DNA from: a virus
DNA length: 64,000 bases
Virus record (IMG/VR): IMGVR_UViG_3300047476_000972
Span: 1-64,000 of that record
Strand: one strand, 5' to 3'
The position numbers were made by a program, and so were the translations under genes. The notes beneath the pieces are model-generated. The model saw nothing but the letters and a program-made list of their open reading frames with translations, was not told the origin of the DNA and searched no databases. Shown one piece after another: positions 56,899 through 64,000 of the stretch. The number at the start of each line of letters is the position of its first letter. Positions within the stretch are counted from its first letter, which is position 1.

Positions 56899-57675
56899 CT
56901 AGATTATCGGGACATATCCTTCAAGATTTTTTGGGAAGTCTGCTGGCGGGCAGTAGCACTCTGGGCACCCTATACACTCTTTGTTTTTAGGGGGTAGCCC
57001 CTCAAATGAGATAGGCTTTCCGGTGGCTTCGTAGAACCGTATCTCGGCATCATGCGTATACTCTTTTGCTAATTTCCTAAAAGAGTCTTTGTCAACTGTA
57101 TTGCTGTCTAGGTTGTAGGACCAATCTTCAGGCTTAGAATATATGGCAAAAAAGACGATCATATAATCTTCGTCATTAGTTGATGGATATGGTGGCCTAC
57201 CGTGTATATGCTGTTGGCCATTAAAAAAGACAGCTGAATTTTCTTCTTCGGAGTATACGTGGCCTTCTATTTCTACTCCCCAGTCCGAGATTCCGTGCTT
57301 TACAACGCATAGATCCATCAAATACTGGCTAGAAGTGTCATCTAGATGTCTCCAAAGATATGGGACTATGTCTTCTTGTTTTTGATATCTAGCTGCAAAG
57401 ATAAAGTTTTGTTTTAGATCAGGCTCTCCCCAGCTCTCCCTTGCCAAAGCCAGCAACTCTTCTCCCACAAAATGAGGGATCTCGGGGTTACAAGTCCATC
57501 TCCCTGAGATTGTGTGGTACTTAGCTGAAGAGCCTGGTCCCCACTCTTGAGCCATAAGTACTTCTTTTATGGCATTGAAGCTTTTCTCAGAGAGCAGGTT
57601 GCTCTTCTTAAATGGTTTATACGGGGTAGGCAAAGGCCACTTTATGTTTGGACTGTTGTCTGCATAAAGTGGCAC
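56899..57675 (-). CDS. Divergent 2OG-Fe(II)-like dioxygenase with C-terminal Cys cluster
   Basis: A 258-residue protein from GTG 57675. WRHLDDTS gives H110-x-D112; QQHIHGRP gives a late His and Arg; so the cofactor fold is retained although the DDYEGGEL signature is missing. The C-terminus has C234-x2-C237-x2-C240-x-C242, which could bind zinc. Divergent relative to the other six; it could be inactive, or have a different substrate. Confidence 0.6.
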   Translation of the reverse strand: MPLYADNSPNIKWPLPTPYKPFKKSNLLSEKSFNAIKEVLMAQEWGPGSSAKYHTISGRWTCNPEIPHFVGEELLALARESWGEPDLKQNFIFAARYQKQEDIVPYLWRHLDDTSSQYLMDLCVVKHGISDWGVEIEGHVYSEEENSAVFFNGQQHIHGRPPYPSTNDEDYMIVFFAIYSKPEDWSYNLDSNTVDKDSFRKLAKEYTHDAEIRFYEATGKPISFEGLPPKNKECIGCPECYCPPADFPKNLEGYVPII

Positions 57676-57700
57676 TTTGCTACTACCCTATCCCTCTACT

Positions 57701-58516
57701 TTAGAGGATTCGCATGAACCTCGGTGGGAAGAATGGGAATGATGGTGGGAAGAACGGGAAGAACGGGAAGAACGGGAAGTAAGGGAAGAACGGGAAGAAT
57801 GGGAAGTAAGGGAAATATGGTGGGAAGAACGGGAAGAACGGGAAGAACGGGAAGTAAGGGAAGAATGGCGGAAAGAATGGGAAATATGGCGGGAAGAACG
57901 GCGGGGTTGTATTGCTAGTGGAGTAGTCAGACCACGCAGAAGTTCCGTTTGCGTTGGTTACGCGAACTCTATACTGCTGTGAGGTATCTGCCTCTTGAGC
58001 TACGTTTGCAGATGTTCCTGTTGTGTTGCCTGACTTGGAGTCGGTGCTCTCCCAGTAGTATGTGCTGAGGGTTGCACCGCCAGTAGCTGGTGCTGACCAA
58101 GAAACATAGTCTGTCTGATCGCCAGAAAAGTTCTGAACTGTTGGTGCATTTGGAGTGGCAGGAACTGTAGTGATAGTTACAGAGCCAGATTCGGTTGAAA
58201 GTGCAGAAGTTCCAGCAGCATTTGTTGCTGAAACTTTAAAGGTGTATGAAGCAGCTGAATCTAGGCCACCAACAACAATCGGAGAAGATCCGCCGGTTAG
58301 GTTTGTGGCAGTGGTGTCTTCTATTCCGCTTTTATATGCAATTACAGTAAATGAAGTCGCAGAAGGAGAGTCGGCTGGGAGCTCGAAAGAAACGCTAGCC
58401 GCACCGTCATTGAAGGCGCGGTTAGTTCCGACGTTACTACCCGAAACATTTATTGGGGCTTTTGGCTCCAAAAAGTCGTTAGACGCCTGAGACTTTCTAC
58501 CAGCTCTCTTGCTCAT
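57701..58516 (-). CDS. Fibronectin-III protein with Phe/Pro/Tyr-rich C-terminal tail
   Basis: A 271-residue protein with AGGAGA before the ATG. Two FN3-type domains (about 20-118 and 120-203). From residue 205 to 267 it is almost only Phe, Pro and Tyr in FFP/YFP units, then FMRIL. The hydrophobic aromatic tail is very unusual. A tail-fibre tip, a membrane-active segment or a self-assembly tract are possible. Next to the hydroxylase block. Confidence 0.75.
   Translation of the reverse strand: MSKRAGRKSQASNDFLEPKAPINVSGSNVGTNRAFNDGAASVSFELPADSPSATSFTVIAYKSGIEDTTATNLTGGSSPIVVGGLDSAASYTFKVSATNAAGTSALSTESGSVTITTVPATPNAPTVQNFSGDQTDYVSWSAPATGGATLSTYYWESTDSKSGNTTGTSANVAQEADTSQQYRVRVTNANGTSAWSDYSTSNTTPPFFPPYFPFFPPFFPYFPFFPFFPFFPPYFPYFPFFPFFPYFPFFPFFPFFPPSFPFFPPRFMRIL
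57716..57904 (-). repeat. Tandem FFP/YFP-coding repeat
   Basis: About 190 bases of degenerate 9-base units (minus strand TTC-TTC-CCG/CCA and TAC-TTC-CCN variants) encode the Phe/Pro/Tyr tail. The plus strand reads as GGGAAGAAC/GGGAAGTAA repeats. Repeat number may vary among isolates by slippage. Not a CRISPR array: no spacers. Confidence 0.85.
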
Positions 58517-58530
58517 TTAATTCTCTCCTA

Positions 58531-61449
58531 TTAGGCGGTCAAGTCGCCGTATACCAGCCATGTGTTAGAGGCACGCTTTAATAGTGTAGCAGATGACCAG
58601 CGGGTCCTTAGCTTTAGACCCGGGGTAGCGTTTACAGTAACTCCGACCGCGCCCTCAATTGTGACTTGACCTGTATTGGTCTGAATAATGTCCAGAGTGG
58701 TTCCAACTGGATAGTCCACGGTCGAGTCTGCAGGAATTGTTAGTGTGGTTGCCGAGGTCTTGCTGATCTCTATGATGGTATCACGCTCATTGAGATTAGA
58801 CAGAGTATATGAGTCAGTCTTAGCTGAGATGGTCGTGATAGATGGAACACCTTGCTTAGTCTGAGCTCCGTCAGTGAATGCAACTCCAGATGCTCCTACG
58901 GTGACAGTTCCTGTGAATGTAGGATCTGCAGTCGGGGCCTTGGCGTCAATCTGAGTCTGAATTGCTGAAGTAACACCATTCAAGTACTGAAGTTCTGTGT
59001 TTGACACATCTCCAATAGTTGCCGATTCAGCGGTGAGCGAGTCAACCGCGATCGAAGCTAGAGCGAAGCTAGAGTGGGCAGTGTTGATAAAGACTGATTC
59101 GTCTGGCTCTGGTGTGTAGCCGTCGAAAATCTTAAATACTCCATCACTAGCATCCCTAAACATACCAGCGTGAGCATATCCAGCACCATTTACTGTGTCG
59201 TAACGACCAGCAGCCCAACCTAGGTCAGGGTTGAAGTGGACCTTGCCTCGCGCGGTTCCACCGCTAGTGTAGGTATCGGTTACGGTGCTAGTTACTGTGA
59301 AGGTAGTACTGGTTACAGCCGTAATCTCTAGGCCGTCACCAGAAATGTTGAATGAAGATGGAGTCACGCCTGTTACAGTTACATAGTCTCCGGCCTCGTA
59401 ACCGTGGGCAGCTTGAGTTGTATATACAACTTCGGTACCGCTACCAACAGCATTGGTGATGGTGCTCATGCCCGCTTGGTTGAGGTAGATCATGTTGTCG
59501 CGTAGCTTTAGGTCAGCTGCACTAACGGTTGTAGTAGTTCCTTGAACTACTAGGTTTCCAGTAATGGTTAGACCTGGAATCTCTACTGACCCAGTGAAAG
59601 TTGCCCCAGAAAGCCCAGCCTTTGCATCTAGCTGAGTCTGAATGGCACTAGTCACGCCGTTTACGTAACCAATCTCCGTTGAAGAAACATCGCCAATTGA
59701 GGTAGTCGATGGAAGTGAAATTGTTCCACTGAATGTTGCATCTGCAGTCGGTGCCTTTAGATCCAAAGCACTCTGAGTATCGGTGGAAATTGGCTTGTCC
59801 GCATCGGCGGTGTTGTCTACGTTTCCAAGGCCAACCATGCCCTTAGTAATTCCAGAAACAGTGCCGGTGAAAGTAGGGCTTTCAGTTGGAGCTTTGTCGT
59901 TCAGCTGAGTCTGGATTGCGCTAGTTACGCCATCTACATAGTTTAGTTCTGTAGTAGTGGCAGTAATTCCGTCTAGAGTGTTTAGCTCAGAAGTGGAGGC
60001 TGTGATACCGCTTAGAGTGTTGAGCTCTGAAGTAGACGCCGTGATGCCGTTCAAAGTATTTAGCTCTGAGGTGGTCGCGGTAATTCCGTCTAGAGTGTTA
60101 ATCTCTGCAGCTGTAGCTGTAACGCCATTTAGGATGTTTAGCTCTGCTGTAGTGGAGGTAATTCCGTCCAATACGTTAAGCTCTGCGGCCGAAGCCGTAA
60201 TCCCATCAAGGGTGTTTAGCTCCGCTGTCGTTGCTGTAATACCATCCAAAACATTTAGCTCTGAGCTCGAAACTGTAATACCGCTCAAGGTGTTTAGCTC
60301 AGTAGTTGAGATAACGACTCCATCTAGAACATTTAGTTCAGTGGCGTTAGCTGTAAGACCAGCGATGTTCAAGATGTCGGCTGCAGTTACAGTTCCAATA
60401 GTTGTTGATGATGGTAGCGACACGTTACCAGTAAAGGTAGGACCGTCTAAGTACGCTAGGTTAGCTGTATCAGAAATACCGTGCACCGAAGTAGTGTCAG
60501 AGTTATGGGTAGTAATAGCGGAAGATACGTCAGTTAGATACGCCAAATCTTCAGTATTGGTGATACCGTGAATATTTGTAGATACGTTGTGATCGGTGAT
60601 TGCATTATCAGCGTATGTTTCATATGCAGTCGTTAGGCTTGAGGTCAGGGATGCAATCTCAGATGAGGTTGTTCCTGCGTAGTCAAGAGAAGTCCAGGCT
60701 GTTACACCGTTTCCAATCTTAAACTTGCCAGTATTGCTTTCTAGAGCAAATACGTTTGCCGATACAACTGGGTTTGTGTTAGTCCAGTTAGTAGAAGTAT
60801 TGATCTCTAGAGTGGCTTTAGTGCCAATAGAAGTCGTGATGGTCGAAGCAAAGTTCGGGTCATCACCTAGTGCAGCAGCCAGCTCGTTCAACGTGTTTAG
60901 TGTCGTTGGAGAAGAGTCAATCAGGTTAGCAATTGCAGTGTCAGTGTATGAATTAGCAGCTGATTCTGCTGAGTCTGCCTTTGACTGAGCACCAGTCTGA
61001 GTTTCTAATTCGCTCGTATCTGCGATTCCATGAACGCTTGTAGTGTCTGCGTTGTGGTTATATACAGAGGTGTCTGTGTAATCTTTTACTTCGATTTCTA
61101 AAGCATCCACCTTCGACTGAGCGCCAGTCTGGGTCTCGAGAGCAGATGTGTCAGCGATTCCGTGAACGTTGGTGGTGTCTGAGGCATGGGTTGAAAGATC
61201 GCTAGAGGAGGCCTTTGCATCTAGCTGAGTTTGAATAGCAGAGGTAACACCGTCTAGATAGCCGATCTCGGTATCAGAAACTCCGGTCACTGCACCGACA
61301 TATGGAAGTGACGTCCACGCTGTTGAACCATTACCTACTTTAACCTTGCCAGTATCGGTCTCAAATGCGAGCTCGCCTACGGAAAGAGTAGGGTTAGTAG
61401 AGGTCCAGTTAGCCGCTGTACCGCGACGTATTTGAATTTTAACTGCCAT
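58531..61449 (-). CDS. Long repeat tail fibre protein
   Basis: A 972-residue fibre. N-terminus IQIRRGTAANWTSTNPTLSVGELAFETDTGKVKVGNG is the usual fibre-anchor domain, repeated near 215-255. A middle set of eleven 13-residue repeats (ELNxLDGIT-type) at about 371-513, several xxTSAIQTQLDAKA units, THNSDTTSVHGI repeats, and a C-terminal globular part. It should be an elongated trimeric beta-fibre. Confidence 0.75.
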   Translation of the reverse strand: MAVKIQIRRGTAANWTSTNPTLSVGELAFETDTGKVKVGNGSTAWTSLPYVGAVTGVSDTEIGYLDGVTSAIQTQLDAKASSSDLSTHASDTTNVHGIADTSALETQTGAQSKVDALEIEVKDYTDTSVYNHNADTTSVHGIADTSELETQTGAQSKADSAESAANSYTDTAIANLIDSSPTTLNTLNELAAALGDDPNFASTITTSIGTKATLEINTSTNWTNTNPVVSANVFALESNTGKFKIGNGVTAWTSLDYAGTTSSEIASLTSSLTTAYETYADNAITDHNVSTNIHGITNTEDLAYLTDVSSAITTHNSDTTSVHGISDTANLAYLDGPTFTGNVSLPSSTTIGTVTAADILNIAGLTANATELNVLDGVVISTTELNTLSGITVSSSELNVLDGITATTAELNTLDGITASAAELNVLDGITSTTAELNILNGVTATAAEINTLDGITATTSELNTLNGITASTSELNTLSGITASTSELNTLDGITATTTELNYVDGVTSAIQTQLNDKAPTESPTFTGTVSGITKGMVGLGNVDNTADADKPISTDTQSALDLKAPTADATFSGTISLPSTTSIGDVSSTEIGYVNGVTSAIQTQLDAKAGLSGATFTGSVEIPGLTITGNLVVQGTTTTVSAADLKLRDNMIYLNQAGMSTITNAVGSGTEVVYTTQAAHGYEAGDYVTVTGVTPSSFNISGDGLEITAVTSTTFTVTSTVTDTYTSGGTARGKVHFNPDLGWAAGRYDTVNGAGYAHAGMFRDASDGVFKIFDGYTPEPDESVFINTAHSSFALASIAVDSLTAESATIGDVSNTELQYLNGVTSAIQTQIDAKAPTADPTFTGTVTVGASGVAFTDGAQTKQGVPSITTISAKTDSYTLSNLNERDTIIEISKTSATTLTIPADSTVDYPVGTTLDIIQTNTGQVTIEGAVGVTVNATPGLKLRTRWSSATLLKRASNTWLVYGDLTA
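59911..60339 (-). repeat. Eleven 39-bp (13-residue) tandem repeats
   Basis: Within the 972-residue fibre the ELN start of each unit falls at residues 371, 384, 397, 410, 423, 436, 449, 462, 475, 488 and 501, exactly 13 apart. The core is ELN-x-LDGIT-x4. A strictly periodic stretch fits a triple beta-prism shaft. Copy number may vary. Confidence 0.85.
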
Positions 61450-61850
61450 TAGAAGCTACTTTCGTTTCCACCGTCATATACCGACACAAATAGCGTGGTG
61501 TTGTGAAGTCCACCATCTATTGTACCAGTAAAATCGGTTGTATTGTATGATCCGCCGTCCCCTGTGATTAGCCCAAAGTTGGCCAGCATGTCAATAAAAT
61601 TGACGTTAACCCATTTGCTAGTGCTACCGTCATATATAAGTGTCTGCCCATTGATTGGGTCAGTTAGTGTCGCGTCTGTTAGCTCGGATAGTGCCGACGC
61701 GCCACTCCCCTGGGATGCTACCCACGAGCTACCGTTGTGTACATAGATCGCTTGCTCGTCTAGTTTGTAAAAGAGATCGCCAGCAGAGCCTACCGACGGG
61801 AGGGTTGCTCCCGACGGTAGACCAACTGGTGTTAAAAACCTTCTAGACAA
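61449..61850 (-). CDS. Tail-fibre-associated protein, 133 aa
   Basis: From TTG 61850 with GAGGAT. GDLFYKLDEQAIYVHNGSSWVASQ and TLIYDGSTSKWVNVN are fibre-type beta repeats. Its stop overlaps the next fibre start (TAATG). Probably a short fibre or adaptor. Not an enzyme. Confidence 0.6.
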   Translation of the reverse strand: MSRRFLTPVGLPSGATLPSVGSAGDLFYKLDEQAIYVHNGSSWVASQGSGASALSELTDATLTDPINGQTLIYDGSTSKWVNVNFIDMLANFGLITGDGGSYNTTDFTGTIDGGLHNTTLFVSVYDGGNESSF

Positions 61851-61875
61851 GTTCTATCCTCGGTAGATTGTGAAA

Positions 61876-63540
61876 CTAGCCTACAACAACAACGCGGTAT
61901 GAATCAGCACTAACATCCCCAGAAACCCATGAAAGAGTAACTACTGAGGTGCTGGTGCGAACTACATCTACCTCGACTTGGTCGTAACTTACTGCATCAA
62001 AGACCTGTACAGTTACGTCGCGAGTTCCCAGACCGTGAGTCACGGTCCAAGTTACTGAACCTGAGGTTGCGGTTAGGGCTGAGTTGTTTACAGCGTACTT
62101 AGTTGTAGGTGCTGCAGCGGTAATTGCATCCGCGATCTCGGTATCTACGTATTGCTTGGTAGCTGCGTGTAGGTTGCTAGATGGGTCGGCGTGTAGAGTT
62201 AGGGCACCGGTCATGGTGTCGCCAGACTTAGCTACCTTTTCGCCAATTGAGGTGGTGATGGTTGTAGCGAAGCTAGCGTCATCGTTAATCGCAGCAGCGA
62301 GCTCGTTAAGAGTGTCTAGTAGTGCTGGAGCACCGTCTACTAGATCTGAAACTGCAGTAGCGATTCGATCAGTAATGGTGTTGCCAGTTGAACCATTTAC
62401 AGTGGCGTCACCAATGTACTGGTCAAGCTTGCCTTGAGTGACAATCTCATTGGTAGAGGTGGCTGATCCCTTGTAAACACTACCATCAGCGTTAAGGATG
62501 ATGTCACCGCTGTTTGATTCGAGTGACAAATCACCAGATGCCTCTAGTACAAGAGCACCAGCAGTATCTGCCACCTGAGAGCCGTTGACACCGAACTCGA
62601 GGGCTCCATCGATAGTCTTGTTGCTGAGTGTCTGAATATCTGAGGTGCCAACAATGTCACCAGTCACACCGTGTGTTGAGGTGTCTGAAATGTGTGTGGT
62701 TAGGTCACCAGCAACTGTAGATGCTGCACCTGCAGCGTCATACCAAGTGTCAACTGTGGTGCGGTCAATCTGAATTTGGCCGGTAGCAATTTCAAGACCG
62801 CCGCTAGTAGCAAGGTCAGCCGAGATTGTTCCAGTCGAGTAAGTGATACCGTCGCCGCCTGATAGGTGGCTATCTACTAGGCTGTCTGCGTAGTACTTGT
62901 TAGTAGTACCTTCAGTTAGATCATCCGTAGTCGAGTCAGCAACGCCATTCTCAGCTGTGATTGTTAGACCAGCGCCGTTACCTGTAATGGTTATGTTGGT
63001 TAGAGTTGCGCCAGTTAGAAGCTCGGCAGCATCGGTCTTTGCACGTGACTCGGTGTAGTAAAGGTTAGTTACACCTTCTTCGATGTCGTCGGTATCTAGC
63101 CCGTTGATAGCTGTGTCGGTGTAGCTATTTGCGTTAGTTTCGGCTGTTGAAGCCGCGCCAGCCGCATCGTAGTTAGTAGCAAGGCTGTCAGCGTAGGATT
63201 CTGCGTTCGCCTGGGCAGTCGATGCGGCACCTGCAGCGTCATACGCTGATGCAGTTGCATCTAGTGCACGCTGGTTGGTGAAATAAAGATTACTTACGCC
63301 CTCTTCGATGTCATCAGTATCCAATGCATCAATTGCATTGTTGATCGCTTCGGTAACGTTACCGCCAGCAGCTAGCGCAAGCCAGTCTGTACCATTCCAA
63401 ACGGTTAGCTGGTTAGTGTCAGTGTCGTAGTAGATCTGACCAGATACTGGGCTTGATGGTGGGGTGGATAGGTTTTGAATTCTTGCATTGAGAAGCTCAT
63501 TCTTATTAAGATTGAGCCCCGTGAGGAACTGCTTAGCCAT
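61876..63540 (-). CDS. Tail fibre protein with DDIEEG/AGAAST repeats
   Basis: A 554-residue fibre. After MAKQFLTGLNLNKNELLNARIQNLS and a Tyr/Trp-rich anchor (GQIYYDTDTNQLTVWNGTDWL) it has repeats of the form LDTDDIEEGVxNLYYT and YDAAGAASTAxxNAxSYxD, then TGALTLHADPSSNLHAATKQYVD and a beta-rich C-terminus (WTVTHGLGTRDVTVQVFDA). Probable long tail fibre. Confidence 0.75.
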   Translation of the reverse strand: MAKQFLTGLNLNKNELLNARIQNLSTPPSSPVSGQIYYDTDTNQLTVWNGTDWLALAAGGNVTEAINNAIDALDTDDIEEGVSNLYFTNQRALDATASAYDAAGAASTAQANAESYADSLATNYDAAGAASTAETNANSYTDTAINGLDTDDIEEGVTNLYYTESRAKTDAAELLTGATLTNITITGNGAGLTITAENGVADSTTDDLTEGTTNKYYADSLVDSHLSGGDGITYSTGTISADLATSGGLEIATGQIQIDRTTVDTWYDAAGAASTVAGDLTTHISDTSTHGVTGDIVGTSDIQTLSNKTIDGALEFGVNGSQVADTAGALVLEASGDLSLESNSGDIILNADGSVYKGSATSTNEIVTQGKLDQYIGDATVNGSTGNTITDRIATAVSDLVDGAPALLDTLNELAAAINDDASFATTITTSIGEKVAKSGDTMTGALTLHADPSSNLHAATKQYVDTEIADAITAAAPTTKYAVNNSALTATSGSVTWTVTHGLGTRDVTVQVFDAVSYDQVEVDVVRTSTSVVTLSWVSGDVSADSYRVVVVG

Positions 63541-63552
63541 TTTTTTTCTTTC

Positions 63553-63870
63553 TTATGAGAGATGAGCCGTCCCAGCAAGTGCGCTGGAGAAGGTTATTGT
63601 TAGGGTTGTTTCGTTGGTATGTGTTACGTTCCCCTCTACCTGATCGCCAGCACTATTGAATACTGTGACGTTAGGGTAGAAGTTAAGATTGTGATTTATA
63701 GTCCATGTACTAAGAGGTGCGTTTTGAAGGTGGCGGTAAGACACTAGATCAACTATGTTTTCAGCTTGAACACCGTCAGCACCTGCCGGTCCCTGTGGGC
63801 CGGGGGCGGTGACAACTATCTGCCTAACATAGCGTCCAGTAGTGATACTGCTTGGAACGTCTCCAGCCAC
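63553..63870 (-). CDS. Short collagen-like fibre protein, 105 aa
   Basis: From GTG 63870 overlapping the upstream stop. A short GPQGPAGADG collagen-like motif is followed by a beta-rich domain (WTINHNLNFYPNVTVFNSAGDQVEGNV) similar to fibre C-terminal domains. It is probably a fibre tip or adaptor. Confidence 0.65.
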   Translation of the reverse strand: MAGDVPSSITTGRYVRQIVVTAPGPQGPAGADGVQAENIVDLVSYRHLQNAPLSTWTINHNLNFYPNVTVFNSAGDQVEGNVTHTNETTLTITFSSALAGTAHLS

Positions 63871-64000
63871 TATCTAGTCACCTCCGACCTAACTACAAAA
63901 TTGCCTTGTATTAATTTGTATATGTATAGAGTGTTAGAAGGAGCTATTAGTTCTAAGTCATATACATACTTGTCTTCTGGAATCGTAGTCATAACTTCGT
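63870..64000 (-). CDS. Partial paralogue of the 120-aa fibre-base protein
   Basis: The minus-strand frame from the window edge to TAG (63872-63870) reads YVYDLELIAPSN then LIQGNFVVRSEVTR, closely matching [13 protein letters not shown] and [14 protein letters not shown] at 50696-51058. The 5' end lies outside the window. It ends on the start of a short collagen-like gene, as does the first copy with fibre 2. Confidence 0.75.
   Translation of the reverse strand, partial: EVMTTIPEDKYVYDLELIAPSNTLYIYKLIQGNFVVRSEVTR

Noticed and set aside
57716-57904. Tandem 9-base repeats as a CRISPR or regulatory array
   Set aside because: Units are contiguous without spacers and in frame with a coding tail.

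Overview
The window is part of a tailed double-stranded DNA phage genome, most likely a siphovirus: it has a tape-measure protein, a major tail protein and no contractile sheath. It encodes a WhiB-type iron-sulfur regulator, a family confined to Actinobacteria and their phages, and at least one promoter whose predicted transcription start falls on the start codon (leaderless, common in Actinobacteria). Base composition is moderate rather than GC-rich and the tail-fibre set is large. An aquatic or otherwise mid-GC actinobacterial host is my inference. No terminase, portal, endolysin, integrase, tRNA or CRISPR array is visible. Coding is dense and no stretch above 300 bases lacks a gene.

Layout. 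(1) 1-6.3 kb, plus strand: a giant modular protein whose modules are separated by G-L/F-D-Q linkers. A canonical -1 slippery heptamer plus hairpin at 3785-3815 joins it to two tandem ArdC-like antirestriction metallopeptidases, giving a predicted product of more than 2,000 residues. (2) 6.3-27.8 kb, plus: a 1,501-residue multidomain capsid maturation protease, major capsid protein with an acidic scaffold-like N-terminus, a second capsid-type protein, major tail protein, connectors, the G/GT tail assembly chaperones (second -1 frameshift), tape measure, distal tail and minor tail proteins ending in a self-cleaving S74 chaperone. (3) 27.9-37.5 kb, plus: replication and recombination genes (family A DNA polymerase, RuvC-like resolvase, SNF2 helicase, RecB/Cas4-like Fe-S nuclease, RecA/Sak4-like ATPase, SSB-like protein), a glycosyltransferase-like protein, a pyrimidine-dimer glycosylase and WhiB. 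(4) 37.5-41.5 kb, minus: two glycosyltransferases with C-terminal helical repeats, a metallophosphoesterase, a small probable DNA-binding protein and a holin-like membrane protein. (5) 41.7-45.1 kb, plus: PrimPol-SF3 primase-helicase and another glycosyltransferase. (6) 45.1-64 kb, minus: a long array of fibre genes (beta-propeller, two large collagen-like fibres, fibres with ELN-LDG repeats) around an unusual block of seven 2-oxoglutarate/Fe(II) dioxygenase-like genes, two DUF6065-like genes and a fibronectin-III protein ending in a 63-residue Phe/Pro/Tyr tail.

How the parts may work together. The polyprotein and ArdC domains lie directly before the capsid protease, where phages often encode head-packaged proteins that are processed and injected; the repeated linker could be a processing site. 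The prolyl-hydroxylase-like enzymes and four glycosyltransferase-like proteins sit beside or between genes for collagen-like (Gly-Pro-Thr/Gly-Pro-Gln) fibres and a proline-rich tail, which suggests post-translational modification of virion fibres. Both ideas are inference from motifs and context.
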